DNA of 47,113 nucleotides from Oscillospiraceae bacterium (GTDB lineage Bacteria > Bacillota > Clostridia > Oscillospirales > Oscillospiraceae). The notes below the pieces were generated by a model. The model saw only the letters and a program-made list of their open reading frames with translations, was not told the DNA's origin and ran no database searches. How positions within the stretch are numbered: position 1 is the first letter of the stretch; every line of letters begins with the position of its first letter. The position numbers were made by a program, and so were the translations under genes. The stretch lies in the NCBI GenBank assembly GCA_017515345.1, contig JAFWFZ010000035.1, forward strand, positions 1 through 47,113, given 5' to 3'. This document shows positions 24,672 through 32,029 of the stretch, piece by piece.

Positions 24672-25079
24672 TCACCGCCCGGGGAGCTTGAAACCGGTGA
24701 TCACCGCCTGGGCCACGTCGCGCCCCAGATCGTCGGTCACGTCCACCTGGTAAACGCAGCTCGTCCTGCCGTCCTTCCGGCAGCGGGCACAGGCGCTGAG
24801 CCGTGTCCCGCGGCTCCCGCTGAGGAAATTCATGCTCACCTGCTGGGCCACGGTGGGCCGGTGCACCCAGCTCGCCGCGGCGGCGAAGGCAAAGTCGATG
24901 AGGGTGAATATGGCGCCGCCCATGACGCCGCCCTCCGCATTCCGGTGGCGCTCGCCCACGGTGAAGCTGCACCGGGCCCCCTCCGATGAGAGAGCGTCGA
25001 TGACCATGCCGTTTTCCGCGGCGAAGCGGTCGCCCTCAAAAAAGGAGAGGGCCTCCTCAAATGATCCGAATCCTGCCAT
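24672..25079 (-). CDS. PaaI-type thioesterase
   Basis: A hot-dog-fold thioesterase of 135 residues. HRNAEGGVMGGAIFTLIDFAF contains the family's catalytic HxNxxGxxxGG and Asp (helix) pattern, at about residues 46-66, and is followed by VSMNFLSG and a C-terminal VAQAVITGFKL strand. It hydrolyses acyl- or aryl-CoA; the substrate is unknown. ATG 25079 has GGAGG upstream. A TATACT at 25116-25121 may be its promoter, divergent from the metal-binding lipoprotein. Confidence 0.92.
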   Translation of the reverse strand: MAGFGSFEEALSFFEGDRFAAENGMVIDALSSEGARCSFTVGERHRNAEGGVMGGAIFTLIDFAFAAAASWVHRPTVAQQVSMNFLSGSRGTRLSACARCRKDGRTSCVYQVDVTDDLGRDVAQAVITGFKLPGR

Positions 25080-25162
25080 AGGCACCTCCTGCGTCGAATG
25101 TCCCTGAACGGTGACAGTATATCCCGTTTTCTGCCGGAGCACAAGAAAAACGGGCGGGCTTG

Positions 25163-25191
25163 TTGACTTTTTCCAGTGGGGATGGTATACT
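25163..25191 (+). promoter_or_regulatory. Promoter of the metal-binding lipoprotein gene
   Basis: TTGACT (25163-25168), 17-base spacer, TATACT (25186-25191). Confidence 0.8.
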
Positions 25192-25214
25192 AATTTGCGA
25201 TAAATTCGCAAATT
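25192..25214. promoter_or_regulatory. Operator palindrome at the metal lipoprotein promoter
   Basis: Perfect 9-base arms AATTTGCGA and TCGCAAATT separated by TAAAT, directly after the -10 box. The position and size fit a metal-sensing repressor such as Zur or an MntR/DtxR relative. Which one is not known. Confidence 0.65.
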
Positions 25215-25274
25215 CACCGTATGATCGCGACGGACGCAGTCCCGGCGCGTCAGCGGCTTTGGAGGCACTTTACT

Positions 25275-26243
25275 ATGAAGAAGATCATCGCGCTCCTGCT
25301 GTGCGCCGTTCTGGCCGCCGGGCTGACGGCCGGCTGCGCCGGGCAGACGCCGGGGGAGCAGGGCGGGGACAGGCTCCACATCGTGGCCACCATCTTTCCC
25401 CAGTACGACTGGACCAGGGAGATCCTGGGGGAACGGGCGCAGGAGGCGGAGCTGACCCTGCTGATGGGCGGTGTGGATCTTCACAGCTTCCAGCCCACGG
25501 CCGAGGATATCGTGAAGATCTCCTCCTGCGACCTGTTCATCTACGTGGGCGGCGAGTCCGACCGATGGGTGGACGACGTGCTGAAAACGGCCGTCAACAG
25601 GGATATGGCGGTCATCGATCTGATGGACGCGCTGGGCGACGCCGTCAGGGAGGAGGAGCTGACGGAGGGCATGGAGGCCGGGGAAGAAGAAGAGGAAGAG
25701 AGCCCGGCGTACGACGAGCACGTGTGGCTCTCCCTGAAAAACGCCGTGACGGCCTGCCGGTGCATCGCCGACGCGCTCTGCGGGCTGGACCCCGCGGGGC
25801 GGGGCGTCTATGAGGAGAACGCGGAGAATTACATCGCCCGGCTGGAGGCGCTGGACCGGGAGTATCGGGAGACGGTGGACGGCGCTTCCCGGGACACCCT
25901 GCTGTTTGCCGACCGGTTCCCCTTCCGCTACATGGCGGACGACTACGGGCTCCGCTGTTACGCGGCGTTCCCCGGCTGCTCCGCCGAGACGGAGGCCAGC
26001 TTTGAGACGATCGTGTTCCTGGCGAACAAGGTCGACGAGCTGGGGCTTCAGACCGTCCTCCGGCTGGAGAGCAGCGACGGCTCCGTCGCCCGGACGGTGG
26101 TGGAGAACACGAAAACGAAGGATCAGACGGTGCTGACCATGGATTCCATGCAGTCCGTCACAAAGCAGCAGGCGGAGGACGGGGCCACGTATCTCTCGGT
26201 GATGATGCGGAACCTGGCCGTCCTCCGTGACGCGCTGATGTGA
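25275..26243 (+). CDS. Zinc/manganese ABC transporter substrate-binding lipoprotein
   Basis: Solute receptor of cluster A-1 (ZnuA/AdcA/MntC type), 322 residues. The signal peptide ends in lipobox LTAGC. Metal-ligand segments are recognisable: MGGVDLHSFQPTAEDI near residue 66 and DEHVWLSLKNAV near 155. Ahead of the second ligand lies an acidic run (EAGEEEEEES) where many zinc receptors have a His-rich loop. No ATPase or permease gene is adjacent, so it is an orphan receptor. The strong operator suggests metal-regulated expression. A GAF protein gene follows 13 bases later. Confidence 0.9.
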   Translation: MKKIIALLLCAVLAAGLTAGCAGQTPGEQGGDRLHIVATIFPQYDWTREILGERAQEAELTLLMGGVDLHSFQPTAEDIVKISSCDLFIYVGGESDRWVDDVLKTAVNRDMAVIDLMDALGDAVREEELTEGMEAGEEEEEESPAYDEHVWLSLKNAVTACRCIADALCGLDPAGRGVYEENAENYIARLEALDREYRETVDGASRDTLLFADRFPFRYMADDYGLRCYAAFPGCSAETEASFETIVFLANKVDELGLQTVLRLESSDGSVARTVVENTKTKDQTVLTMDSMQSVTKQQAEDGATYLSVMMRNLAVLRDALM

Positions 26244-26256
26244 GAGGGGGAGGAAC

Positions 26257-27090
26257 ATGACCGACTATCGGAGCCTGACGGAGCAGGCCGTATCGCTGGT
26301 GCGGGACGTGCCCCATCTGACGGCGAATCTGGCGAACCTGTCCGCGCTCCTGTGGGGCGCGGTGCCGGACCTGAACTGGGCGGGCTTCTATCTGCTGGAG
26401 GGGGAGACCCTGGTGCTGGGCCCCTTCCAGGGAAAGCCCGCCTGCATCGAGATCCCCCTGGGGCGGGGCGTCTGCGGCACGGCGGCGGCGGAGGACCGGA
26501 CGGTGCCGGTGCCGGACGTGCACGCGTTCCCCGGGCACATCGCCTGCGACGGCGACTCCCGCTCGGAGCTGGTGGTCCCCCTGCACAGCGGGGGAGGGGT
26601 GATCGGCGTGCTGGATCTGGACAGTCCCGTGGAGGGCCGCTTCACGGAGGAGGACGTCCGTGGGCTGGAATCCCTCGCCCGCGCCGTGGAGCGGGAGCTG
26701 TTTTCCGATGATTCGGCTCTGGCAGATACAATGACTATTCAAACAACTGCCGTTTTCTGGTCGGAAATGTTCCGTTGTCATGAGCACATCCCCAACTACT
26801 TCTTTGAGGATTCACCATATCTGGGCGACAGTCTGAGTAAACTGGGGTTTATTATGGATTGCGGCCATTCTTTTAATGAGATATATCCTGACATTTATCT
26901 TGTCGCCTACGATAAAATAACAAAACTCCTCCCTGAATTGAATATTCAGATTTTGGGTAATTTGATTTTTTCCGAATGGCGGTATTGGAATCACTGGAGC
27001 ATGACACGGATGAATGCAGAAGCGTATGAATGGTTTGCACTTGCGTTTTCGCGGCTGGCTGAGCTGGCATTGGAAGAAGGACACAAATGA
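26257..27090 (+). CDS. Chimeric free methionine-R-sulfoxide reductase with foreign C-terminal domain
   Basis: Residues 1-150 are a complete GAF-type fRMsr, which reduces free methionine-(R)-sulfoxide. The three family cysteines are C63 (PACIEI), C73 (GRGVCGTA) and C97 (GHIACD), with DVHAFPGHIACD and SELVVPL around them. From about residue 151 the base composition turns clearly AT-richer, and an unrelated segment of about 125 residues follows, ending in ILGNLIFSEWRYWNHW... It resembles an uncharacterised domain common in Firmicutes. fRMsr proteins normally stop near residue 155-165, so this is an in-frame fusion with an imported fragment. The joint is near 26707. Coding of the fused part in vivo is uncertain. 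Confidence 0.85.
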   Translation: MTDYRSLTEQAVSLVRDVPHLTANLANLSALLWGAVPDLNWAGFYLLEGETLVLGPFQGKPACIEIPLGRGVCGTAAAEDRTVPVPDVHAFPGHIACDGDSRSELVVPLHSGGGVIGVLDLDSPVEGRFTEEDVRGLESLARAVERELFSDDSALADTMTIQTTAVFWSEMFRCHEHIPNYFFEDSPYLGDSLSKLGFIMDCGHSFNEIYPDIYLVAYDKITKLLPELNIQILGNLIFSEWRYWNHWSMTRMNAEAYEWFALAFSRLAELALEEGHK

Positions 27091-27096
27091 ACGGGA

Positions 27097-27107
27097 TGGA
27101 GACTGCT
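27097..27107 (+). repeat. Partial copy of the tRNA-Val 3' end (att-like)
   Basis: TGGAGACTGCT here is identical to 27202-27212, the 3' end of the tRNA-Val gene. It lies at the edge of the AT-rich imported fragment and may be a remnant attachment site. Confidence 0.4.
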
Positions 27108-27163
27108 TCCGGCCACGGCGCGGGGCGCCACGGATACCGCGGCAGTACATGAATAAGGAACGC

Positions 27164-27199
27164 AAAAAAGCCGCCGCAGGCACTTGCCCGCGGCGGCTT
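27164..27199 (-). terminator. Terminator of tRNA-Val
   Basis: A perfect 10-bp stem AAGCCGCCGC with its complement (27168-27177 with 27190-27199), followed on the minus strand by a T-run. Confidence 0.85.
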
Positions 27200-27275
27200 G
27201 GTGGAGACTGCTGGACTCGAACCAGTGACCTCCTGCGTGTGAAGCAGGCGCTCTAACCAGCTGAGCTAAGCCTCC
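27199..27275 (-). tRNA. tRNA-Val (CAC)
   Basis: A 77-base cloverleaf with encoded CCA: acceptor GGAGGCT with AGTCTCC, D-loop AGCTCAGCTGGTTAGAG, anticodon stem CCTGC/GCAGG with loop TTCACAC (anticodon CAC, reads GTG), and T-loop GGTTCGAGTCC. It has its own perfect promoter and terminator, and its 3' end faces the imported fragment. Confidence 0.95.
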
Positions 27276-27287
27276 GAACAGTAAGGG

Positions 27288-27316
27288 ATTATAGCAGATG
27301 AACGCGGCCTTGTCAA
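27288..27316 (-). promoter_or_regulatory. Promoter of tRNA-Val
   Basis: Minus strand: perfect TTGACA (27311-27316), 17-base spacer, perfect TATAAT (27288-27293), 12 bases before the tRNA. Confidence 0.95.
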
Positions 27317-27392
27317 CCTGCAAAAACGGAAGTTTCGGAAAAATCGTCCGGCGGCCGATAAAAGCCGCTTTGCGGCGGGATGAGAAAAACGA

Positions 27393-27422
27393 TTGCAAAG
27401 CCCCGTGCATCTGTGGTATACT
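27393..27422 (+). promoter_or_regulatory. Promoter of metG
   Basis: TTGCAA (27393-27398), 18-base spacer, TATACT (27417-27422), 30 bases before the start. Confidence 0.7.
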
Positions 27423-27451
27423 TAAATTTAACCGCAGAAAGAGGAGGAATA

Positions 27452-29029
27452 ATGATGAGCAAAGGGAAATTCTATATCACCACCCCGATCTATTACCCGT
27501 CGGACAAGCTGCATATCGGCCACACCTACTGCACCGTGGCGTCGGACGCCATGGCGCGGTACAAGCGCATGCAGGGGTATGACGTCATGTTCCTCACCGG
27601 CACCGACGAGCACGGCCAGAAGATCGAGGAGAAGGCAAAGGCCGCCGGGGTCACCCCCAAGCAGTTCGTGGACAATATCATCGAGGGGCCGGGAGGCATC
27701 CTGGATCTGTGGAAGCTGATGAACATCTCCAACGACCGGTTCATCCGCACCACCGACGATTACCACGAGCACGCCATCCAGCGGATATTCCGGAAGCTCT
27801 ACGAGCAGGGGGATATCTACAAGGGCGCCTACAAGGGGCTGTACTGCACGCCCTGCGAGTCCTTCTGGACCGAGAGCCAGCTTGTGGACGGCAAGTGCCC
27901 AGACTGCGGGCGCGAGGTGAAATACGCCGAGGAGGAGGCATACTTCTTCCGCCTCTCCAAATACGCAGACCGGATCATGAAGCTCTTCGAGGAGCAGCCC
28001 GACTTCCTGGAGCCCGCTTCCCGGATGAACGAGATGATCAACAACTTCCTGAAGCCCGGGCTGGAGGATCTGTGCGTCTCCCGCACCAGCTTCACCTGGG
28101 GCGTTCCGGTGGACTTCGATCCCGGCCACGTGGTCTACGTGTGGGTGGACGCCCTGTCCAACTATATCACCGCCCTGGGCTATGAAAACGACCGGTACGA
28201 CGACTATGACAAATACTGGCCGGCGGACGTGCACTTCGTGGGCAAGGAGATCGTGCGCTTCCACTCCATCATCTGGCCCGCCATGCTCATGGCGCTGGAC
28301 CTGCCCCTGCCGAAGAAGGTCTACGGCCACGGCTGGCTCCTGCTGGACGGCGGCAAGATGTCCAAGTCCCGGGGCAACGTGGTGGATCCCGTGATCCTGG
28401 CGGAGCGGTACGGGGTGGACGCCCTGCGCTTCTTCCTGCTGCGCACGTTCCCCTTCGGTTCCGACGGCACCTTCTCCAACGAGCTGCTGATCAACACCAT
28501 CAACGTGGACCTGGCCAACGACCTGGGCAACCTGGTGAGCCGGACGGTGAGTATGGCGGTGAAGTATTTCGGCGGCACCCTGCCCGAGACGCAGGCGGCC
28601 GACCCGGAGAAGGACGGGGAGCTGCTGGCCATGGCCTCCGGCCTCCGCGGCCGGTACGAGGCCCAGATGGAGAAGTACCAGTTCCAGAACGCCCTGGAGG
28701 AGGTCTTCCGGGTGCTGGACCGGGCCAACAAGTATATCGACGAGAACGCCCCCTGGGTGCTCGCCAAGGATATGGAGGCAAACGGCGCCCGGCTGGCGGC
28801 CGTGATGTATGACCTGCTGGAGACGATCCGGATCTGCGGCGTGCTGCTGCAGCCGTTCATGCCCGACTCCTGCGTGAAGATCTTCACGCAGATCGGCGCG
28901 GCGGAGGAGCTCCGGACCTGGGACTCCGCGGAATCTTTCGGCGGGCTCCCCCGCACCGTTACGGTGGAGAAGGGCGCGGCGCTCTTCCCCAGGATCGACC
29001 TGGAGAAGGAGCTGGAGGCGCTGAAGTAA
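27452..29029 (+). CDS. metG: Methionyl-tRNA synthetase
   Basis: Charges tRNA-Met with methionine. It has a class I catalytic fold with the HIGH motif as LHIGHTYC (near residue 20), a zinc knuckle CTPCESFW...CPDCG (about 131-153), the KMSKS loop GGKMSKSRGNVVDP (about 303-316), and the C-terminal helical anticodon domain. It ends at residue 525, so the dimerising tRNA-binding domain seen in longer bacterial forms is absent. Start ATG 27452 or the adjacent ATG 27455, with AGGAGGA upstream. A single gene with its own promoter and terminator. Confidence 0.97.
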   Translation: MMSKGKFYITTPIYYPSDKLHIGHTYCTVASDAMARYKRMQGYDVMFLTGTDEHGQKIEEKAKAAGVTPKQFVDNIIEGPGGILDLWKLMNISNDRFIRTTDDYHEHAIQRIFRKLYEQGDIYKGAYKGLYCTPCESFWTESQLVDGKCPDCGREVKYAEEEAYFFRLSKYADRIMKLFEEQPDFLEPASRMNEMINNFLKPGLEDLCVSRTSFTWGVPVDFDPGHVVYVWVDALSNYITALGYENDRYDDYDKYWPADVHFVGKEIVRFHSIIWPAMLMALDLPLPKKVYGHGWLLLDGGKMSKSRGNVVDPVILAERYGVDALRFFLLRTFPFGSDGTFSNELLINTINVDLANDLGNLVSRTVSMAVKYFGGTLPETQAADPEKDGELLAMASGLRGRYEAQMEKYQFQNALEEVFRVLDRANKYIDENAPWVLAKDMEANGARLAAVMYDLLETIRICGVLLQPFMPDSCVKIFTQIGAAEELRTWDSAESFGGLPRTVTVEKGAALFPRIDLEKELEALK

Positions 29030-29040
29030 ATAACCGACAG

Positions 29041-29072
29041 GAAGCCGCTCTTCTGAGCGGCTTCTGGTTTTT
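29041..29072 (+). terminator. Terminator of metG
   Basis: A perfect 10-bp stem (29041-29050 with 29055-29064), loop TTCT, then TGGTTTTT. Between here and 29199 I see nothing else. Confidence 0.9.
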
Positions 29073-29199
29073 CGCTCGCCGCTGTTCGCCCTTCGCGCTT
29101 TCGCTTTGCTCGGAACGTCAGCCGGCGGCTCCGTACGGCGGCGGACGGGTGACCGCGCCTCCGCGCCGTTGTTTTCTTATTATTTCCCTCCCCGCGCTC

Positions 29200-29228
29200 T
29201 TTACAAACGGCGTGGAATGGAGTAAAAT
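29200..29228 (+). promoter_or_regulatory. Promoter of the cobalamin-riboswitch leader
   Basis: TTTACA (29200-29205), 17-base spacer, TAAAAT (29223-29228). Confidence 0.75.
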
Positions 29229-29261
29229 AAATCCGGGCGGCGGTCCGCTCCGCGCCCGACA

Positions 29262-29463
29262 ATTTCATAGCTCGTTCTGTGGCTGACGCCGGTCCCCGCA
29301 AGGGCGGCGCCAGATGAACAAGGGAATCGTAAACCGAACGCTAACCGGCACTGTATGCACGTAGTCGGGGCGGCCTTGGGCGAAAGCCGGCCATTGGGAG
29401 ACCGAGAAGGCGCCGCTTCGATGTTGAGAGATCTGAATGTGCGAGTCAGGAGACCTACAGGAT
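29262..29463 (+). promoter_or_regulatory. Cobalamin (B12) riboswitch-like leader
   Basis: A 200-base untranslated leader with the conserved cobalamin aptamer pieces in the right order: GATGAACAAGGGAATC (the AAxxGGGAA element, about 29314-29329), GGCACTGTATGCAC, a CCATTGG...GAGAAGGC box that fits the family CCACTG...GGGAAGGC, and the near-invariant ending AGTCAGGAGACCTAC (about 29446-29460). Some positions deviate from consensus, so ligand preference (adenosyl- versus other corrinoids) is open. It is followed by a terminator, as expected for transcription control, then a YezD-like gene. Confidence 0.85.
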
Positions 29464-29509
29464 GAATGCGCGCTGCCCGCGGCGTCGGGGAGTGCAACAC
29501 GGATAGGAA

Positions 29510-29542
29510 AACGGCTGCCGGCATGGCGGCCGTTGTTTTTTG
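29510..29542 (+). terminator. Expression-platform terminator of the riboswitch
   Basis: A 10-bp stem with one G-U pair (29510-29519 with 29525-29534), then GTTTTTT. It lies before the first start codon, so transcription beyond it is conditional. Confidence 0.8.
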
Positions 29543-29555
29543 TATTGGTGATCGA

Positions 29556-29717
29556 ATGTTGGAACATAAGAAAACGGATGAGCTGATATTTGTAACGTCC
29601 TGGGAGAAGCGCGTGCTGGAGACGATGCGCGCCATCCGCACCGGGGAGATCCGCGTTGTCATCAACGCGGATACGCCCGTCCGGGTGGAGGAGATCCAAA
29701 AGACGGTCCAGCTCTGA
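29556..29717 (+). CDS. YezD/DUF2292-like small protein
   Basis: A 53-residue protein. VLETMRAIRTGEIRVVINADTPVRVEEIQKTVQL follows the pattern of the YezD family (an amphipathic helix, then a beta hairpin ending near ...RVxxIxxxxxx), which in other Firmicutes sits under sulfur or cobalamin-linked regulation. The exact function is unknown. ATG 29556 has only a weak GGTG upstream. It is the first gene after the riboswitch terminator and is followed by a second terminator. Confidence 0.6.
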   Translation: MLEHKKTDELIFVTSWEKRVLETMRAIRTGEIRVVINADTPVRVEEIQKTVQL

Positions 29718-29760
29718 GCGGTGAATTCTCAATAATCCCGGGCTGACCGGAAAACCGGAG

Positions 29761-29814
29761 GCCCTGTCCGGCGTATGACAGAAGTCATACGCCTGGCAGG
29801 GCTTTTTATTTTTC
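29761..29814 (+). terminator. Strong terminator/attenuator before the surface-protein genes
   Basis: A 19-base stem with two mismatches (29761-29779 with 29784-29802), loop AGAA, then TTTTTATTTTT. Only 36 bases separate it from the next gene and I see no promoter there. Upstream CCGG/GGGC segments (29740-29760) could form an alternative pairing. It may attenuate the large genes below. Confidence 0.85.
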
Positions 29815-29850
29815 CGCGCAGGACGCGCGGACGGAAACGGAGTGAAGAAC

Positions 29851-32010
29851 ATGCAGGGAAAACGGAGACTGCGCACGGCGCTGGTCATCGCCGGTCTCGC
29901 GCTGCTTCTGGCAGCGCTGATCTACCTGCTTGTCAGCGCTGCCGGCGCGGGCAGGAGGGAGCCGGACAGCCCCCTCTCCCGACCCGCGGAGACGAGCCTC
30001 AACATCAGCGACCTGCCCCTCTCCTTCGATGAGGATGCCCGGGACCCGGGCGGCAGGGCGGAGGAGCCGGATGAGCCGGAGGAGCCGCCCGAAGAGCCGC
30101 CGGAGGAGCCGCCGGAAGAGCCGCCCGAGGAGACGCCGGAGGAGAGTCCGGAACCCTCGGAGGAGCCCAGCCCATCCCCGGCGGCCTCACCCACCGGATC
30201 ACCGGAGCCCGCCGCGTCGCCCACCGGCTCGCCGGAGCCCGCGGAAACGCCGGGCGAGCCGGGCGGGGAACCCGGAAACGAGCCGGGCCCCGGACCCGGC
30301 ACGGACCCCAGTCCCGGCCCCACCGCGGGACCCCTGCCCAGCCCGTCGCCCAGTCCCTCGCCGTCGCCGGGGGAGGAGCCCGGTCCCACCCCCACCCATA
30401 CGGACCCGTCGCCCTCCCCCTCGGAATCGACGCAGCCCGGCCCCTCGCCCAGCCCATCGCCCAGCGTGTCGCCGGAGCCCAAGGAGCCGCGGATCGTCAC
30501 GGATCTCCGAAGCGCCGCCCTGACGACCGGGGAGCTGGAAGGGGACAGGCTCGGCTTCTACGCCTATCTGGAGAACGTGGAGGAGGGGACGCGGCTGCGG
30601 GTGCAGCTCTACGACGGAGCGGGACGCAGCCGGTGGCTCAATCCCACGGAGGGAAACAACTACAGCGCGATCCTCTCCCTGGGCACGAATCAGTTCACCC
30701 TGGTGGCGCTGAAGGACAGCGTACAGGTGCTGATCCGGAGCTATACCGTCATCTACCGGGCGGAGAAGGCGGATGAGGACAACCCAACTGTGGGCCCCCA
30801 CCCGCCCGAGGTGGTGACGAATCTGGACGGTGTGACCTCCACCTCCACCCAGGAGTTCCAGCTCCAGGTCACGGCCACCGATTATAAGGGGAACGGCCTG
30901 TTCGCAAGCAACATGGCCGTCACCCTGGACGGGAAGCCCCTGAAGAATCCCACCGGCGTACGCACCATCGAGTACCCCATGTGGCTGGAGAAGCCGGACA
31001 CGGGCAACGAGGCGGTGCACCATGTGACCGTCACCGTCTGGGATGACGAGGGGAACTCCACCTTCAAGAGCTACGACCTGACCTTCATCGCCATCGGCGA
31101 GGGGGAGGTCATCGGCTCCGTAAACGTGGTGCTGGACGCAACCTCCGTGGGCTACGGCCTGGAGGAATTCGCCACGGTGGAGATCCGGCAGGGACAGTCC
31201 GCCGCCTACGCCGTCGCCGCCGCCCTGGAGGAGTGGGGCTTCACCTACACCTACGGCGGGTCCATGGACAACGGCTTCTACCTGCGGAGCCTGGAGAAGC
31301 CCCGCTACTGGCGCTACGCCGAGCCGGACGAGGACCTGTGGCGCTGCGTGGAGCGGGACGAGCTGAACATCATCAACGGCGGCGTCATCAACGACAAGAA
31401 TTCCCTGGGGGAGTTTGACTTCACCAACGGCTCCGGCTGGATGTACTGCGTGAACGGCTACTACCAGGGTGTGTCCCTGGGCAACTACTATCCCCGGGAC
31501 GGGGAGACGATCACCCTGCGGTTCACCGTGGCCTGGGGCAAGGATATCGGCGGCTCCGCCGGGAACTCCCCCGGCAGCCTCAGCCGCTACTGCGGGCTGT
31601 GGATCAACGGAGAGTACACTCCCATGCATGAGTTCAGGGAGGACGGCTTCTGCGCCATCTGCGGCCTTGAGCACGACCATGAGTATACGAGCGAGACCGT
31701 GACCGCCCCCACCTGCACGGAGGACGGCGTCACACGGTACACCTGCGCCGGCTGCGGCCACTCCTATGAGGAGGCGTCGCCCGCCCTGGGGCACGACTAC
31801 GCCGACGGCGTATGCGTCCGCTGCGGAGCGCCGGATCCGGACTGGATCCCCCCGCAGCCCACGGACGAACCGCAGCCTACGGATGAGCCGCAGCCCACAG
31901 ACGAGCCGCAGCCGTCCGAAGAGCCAAAGCCGTCCGAGGAACCATCGCCGTCCGATGAGCCGGAGCCCACGGAGGGGCCCGAGCCGCCGGAGGGGCAGGA
32001 CGGGGAATGA
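29851..32010 (+). CDS. Surface protein with DUF4430 (transcobalamin-like) domain
   Basis: A 719-residue exported protein. Residues 9-32 form an N-terminal membrane anchor or uncleaved signal. Residues 45-215 are a low-complexity wall-spanning stretch (EEPPEEPP, then PSPSPSPS). Two Ig-like segments follow (about 220-310 and 320-430). A DUF4430 domain comes next (about 447-568) with the diagnostic GSGWMYCVNGYY and DGETITLRFTVAWGKD. This domain is the bacterial relative of the transcobalamin/intrinsic factor C-terminal domain. The end (595-665) has paired CxxC knuckles, then a PTDEPQ repeat tail. ATG 29851 has GGAG upstream; a GTG at 29842 is in frame. Corrinoid binding is inferred from the fold family and the upstream riboswitch. 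Confidence 0.88.
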   Translation: MQGKRRLRTALVIAGLALLLAALIYLLVSAAGAGRREPDSPLSRPAETSLNISDLPLSFDEDARDPGGRAEEPDEPEEPPEEPPEEPPEEPPEETPEESPEPSEEPSPSPAASPTGSPEPAASPTGSPEPAETPGEPGGEPGNEPGPGPGTDPSPGPTAGPLPSPSPSPSPSPGEEPGPTPTHTDPSPSPSESTQPGPSPSPSPSVSPEPKEPRIVTDLRSAALTTGELEGDRLGFYAYLENVEEGTRLRVQLYDGAGRSRWLNPTEGNNYSAILSLGTNQFTLVALKDSVQVLIRSYTVIYRAEKADEDNPTVGPHPPEVVTNLDGVTSTSTQEFQLQVTATDYKGNGLFASNMAVTLDGKPLKNPTGVRTIEYPMWLEKPDTGNEAVHHVTVTVWDDEGNSTFKSYDLTFIAIGEGEVIGSVNVVLDATSVGYGLEEFATVEIRQGQSAAYAVAAALEEWGFTYTYGGSMDNGFYLRSLEKPRYWRYAEPDEDLWRCVERDELNIINGGVINDKNSLGEFDFTNGSGWMYCVNGYYQGVSLGNYYPRDGETITLRFTVAWGKDIGGSAGNSPGSLSRYCGLWINGEYTPMHEFREDGFCAICGLEHDHEYTSETVTAPTCTEDGVTRYTCAGCGHSYEEASPALGHDYADGVCVRCGAPDPDWIPPQPTDEPQPTDEPQPTDEPQPSEEPKPSEEPSPSDEPEPTEGPEPPEGQDGE
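30064..30146 (+). repeat. Coding tandem repeat, EEPPEEPP
   Basis: Short GC-rich repeats encoding Glu-Glu-Pro-Pro. They continue as Pro-Ser and Gly-Pro-Glu runs to 30480 and are likely variable in length between strains. Confidence 0.7.
31855..31995 (+). repeat. Coding tandem repeat, QPTDEP/PSEEP tail
   Basis: An 18-base repeat encoding the acidic proline-rich tail; degenerate toward the end. Confidence 0.7.
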
Positions 32011-32029
32011 GGGAAGAAGGAGAAAAAGA

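Noticed and set aside
26257..27090. A frameshift artefact joining two genes
   Set aside because: The frame is continuous and the composition change coincides with the domain change, so a recombination joint is more likely; no separate ribosome site precedes ATG 26731.
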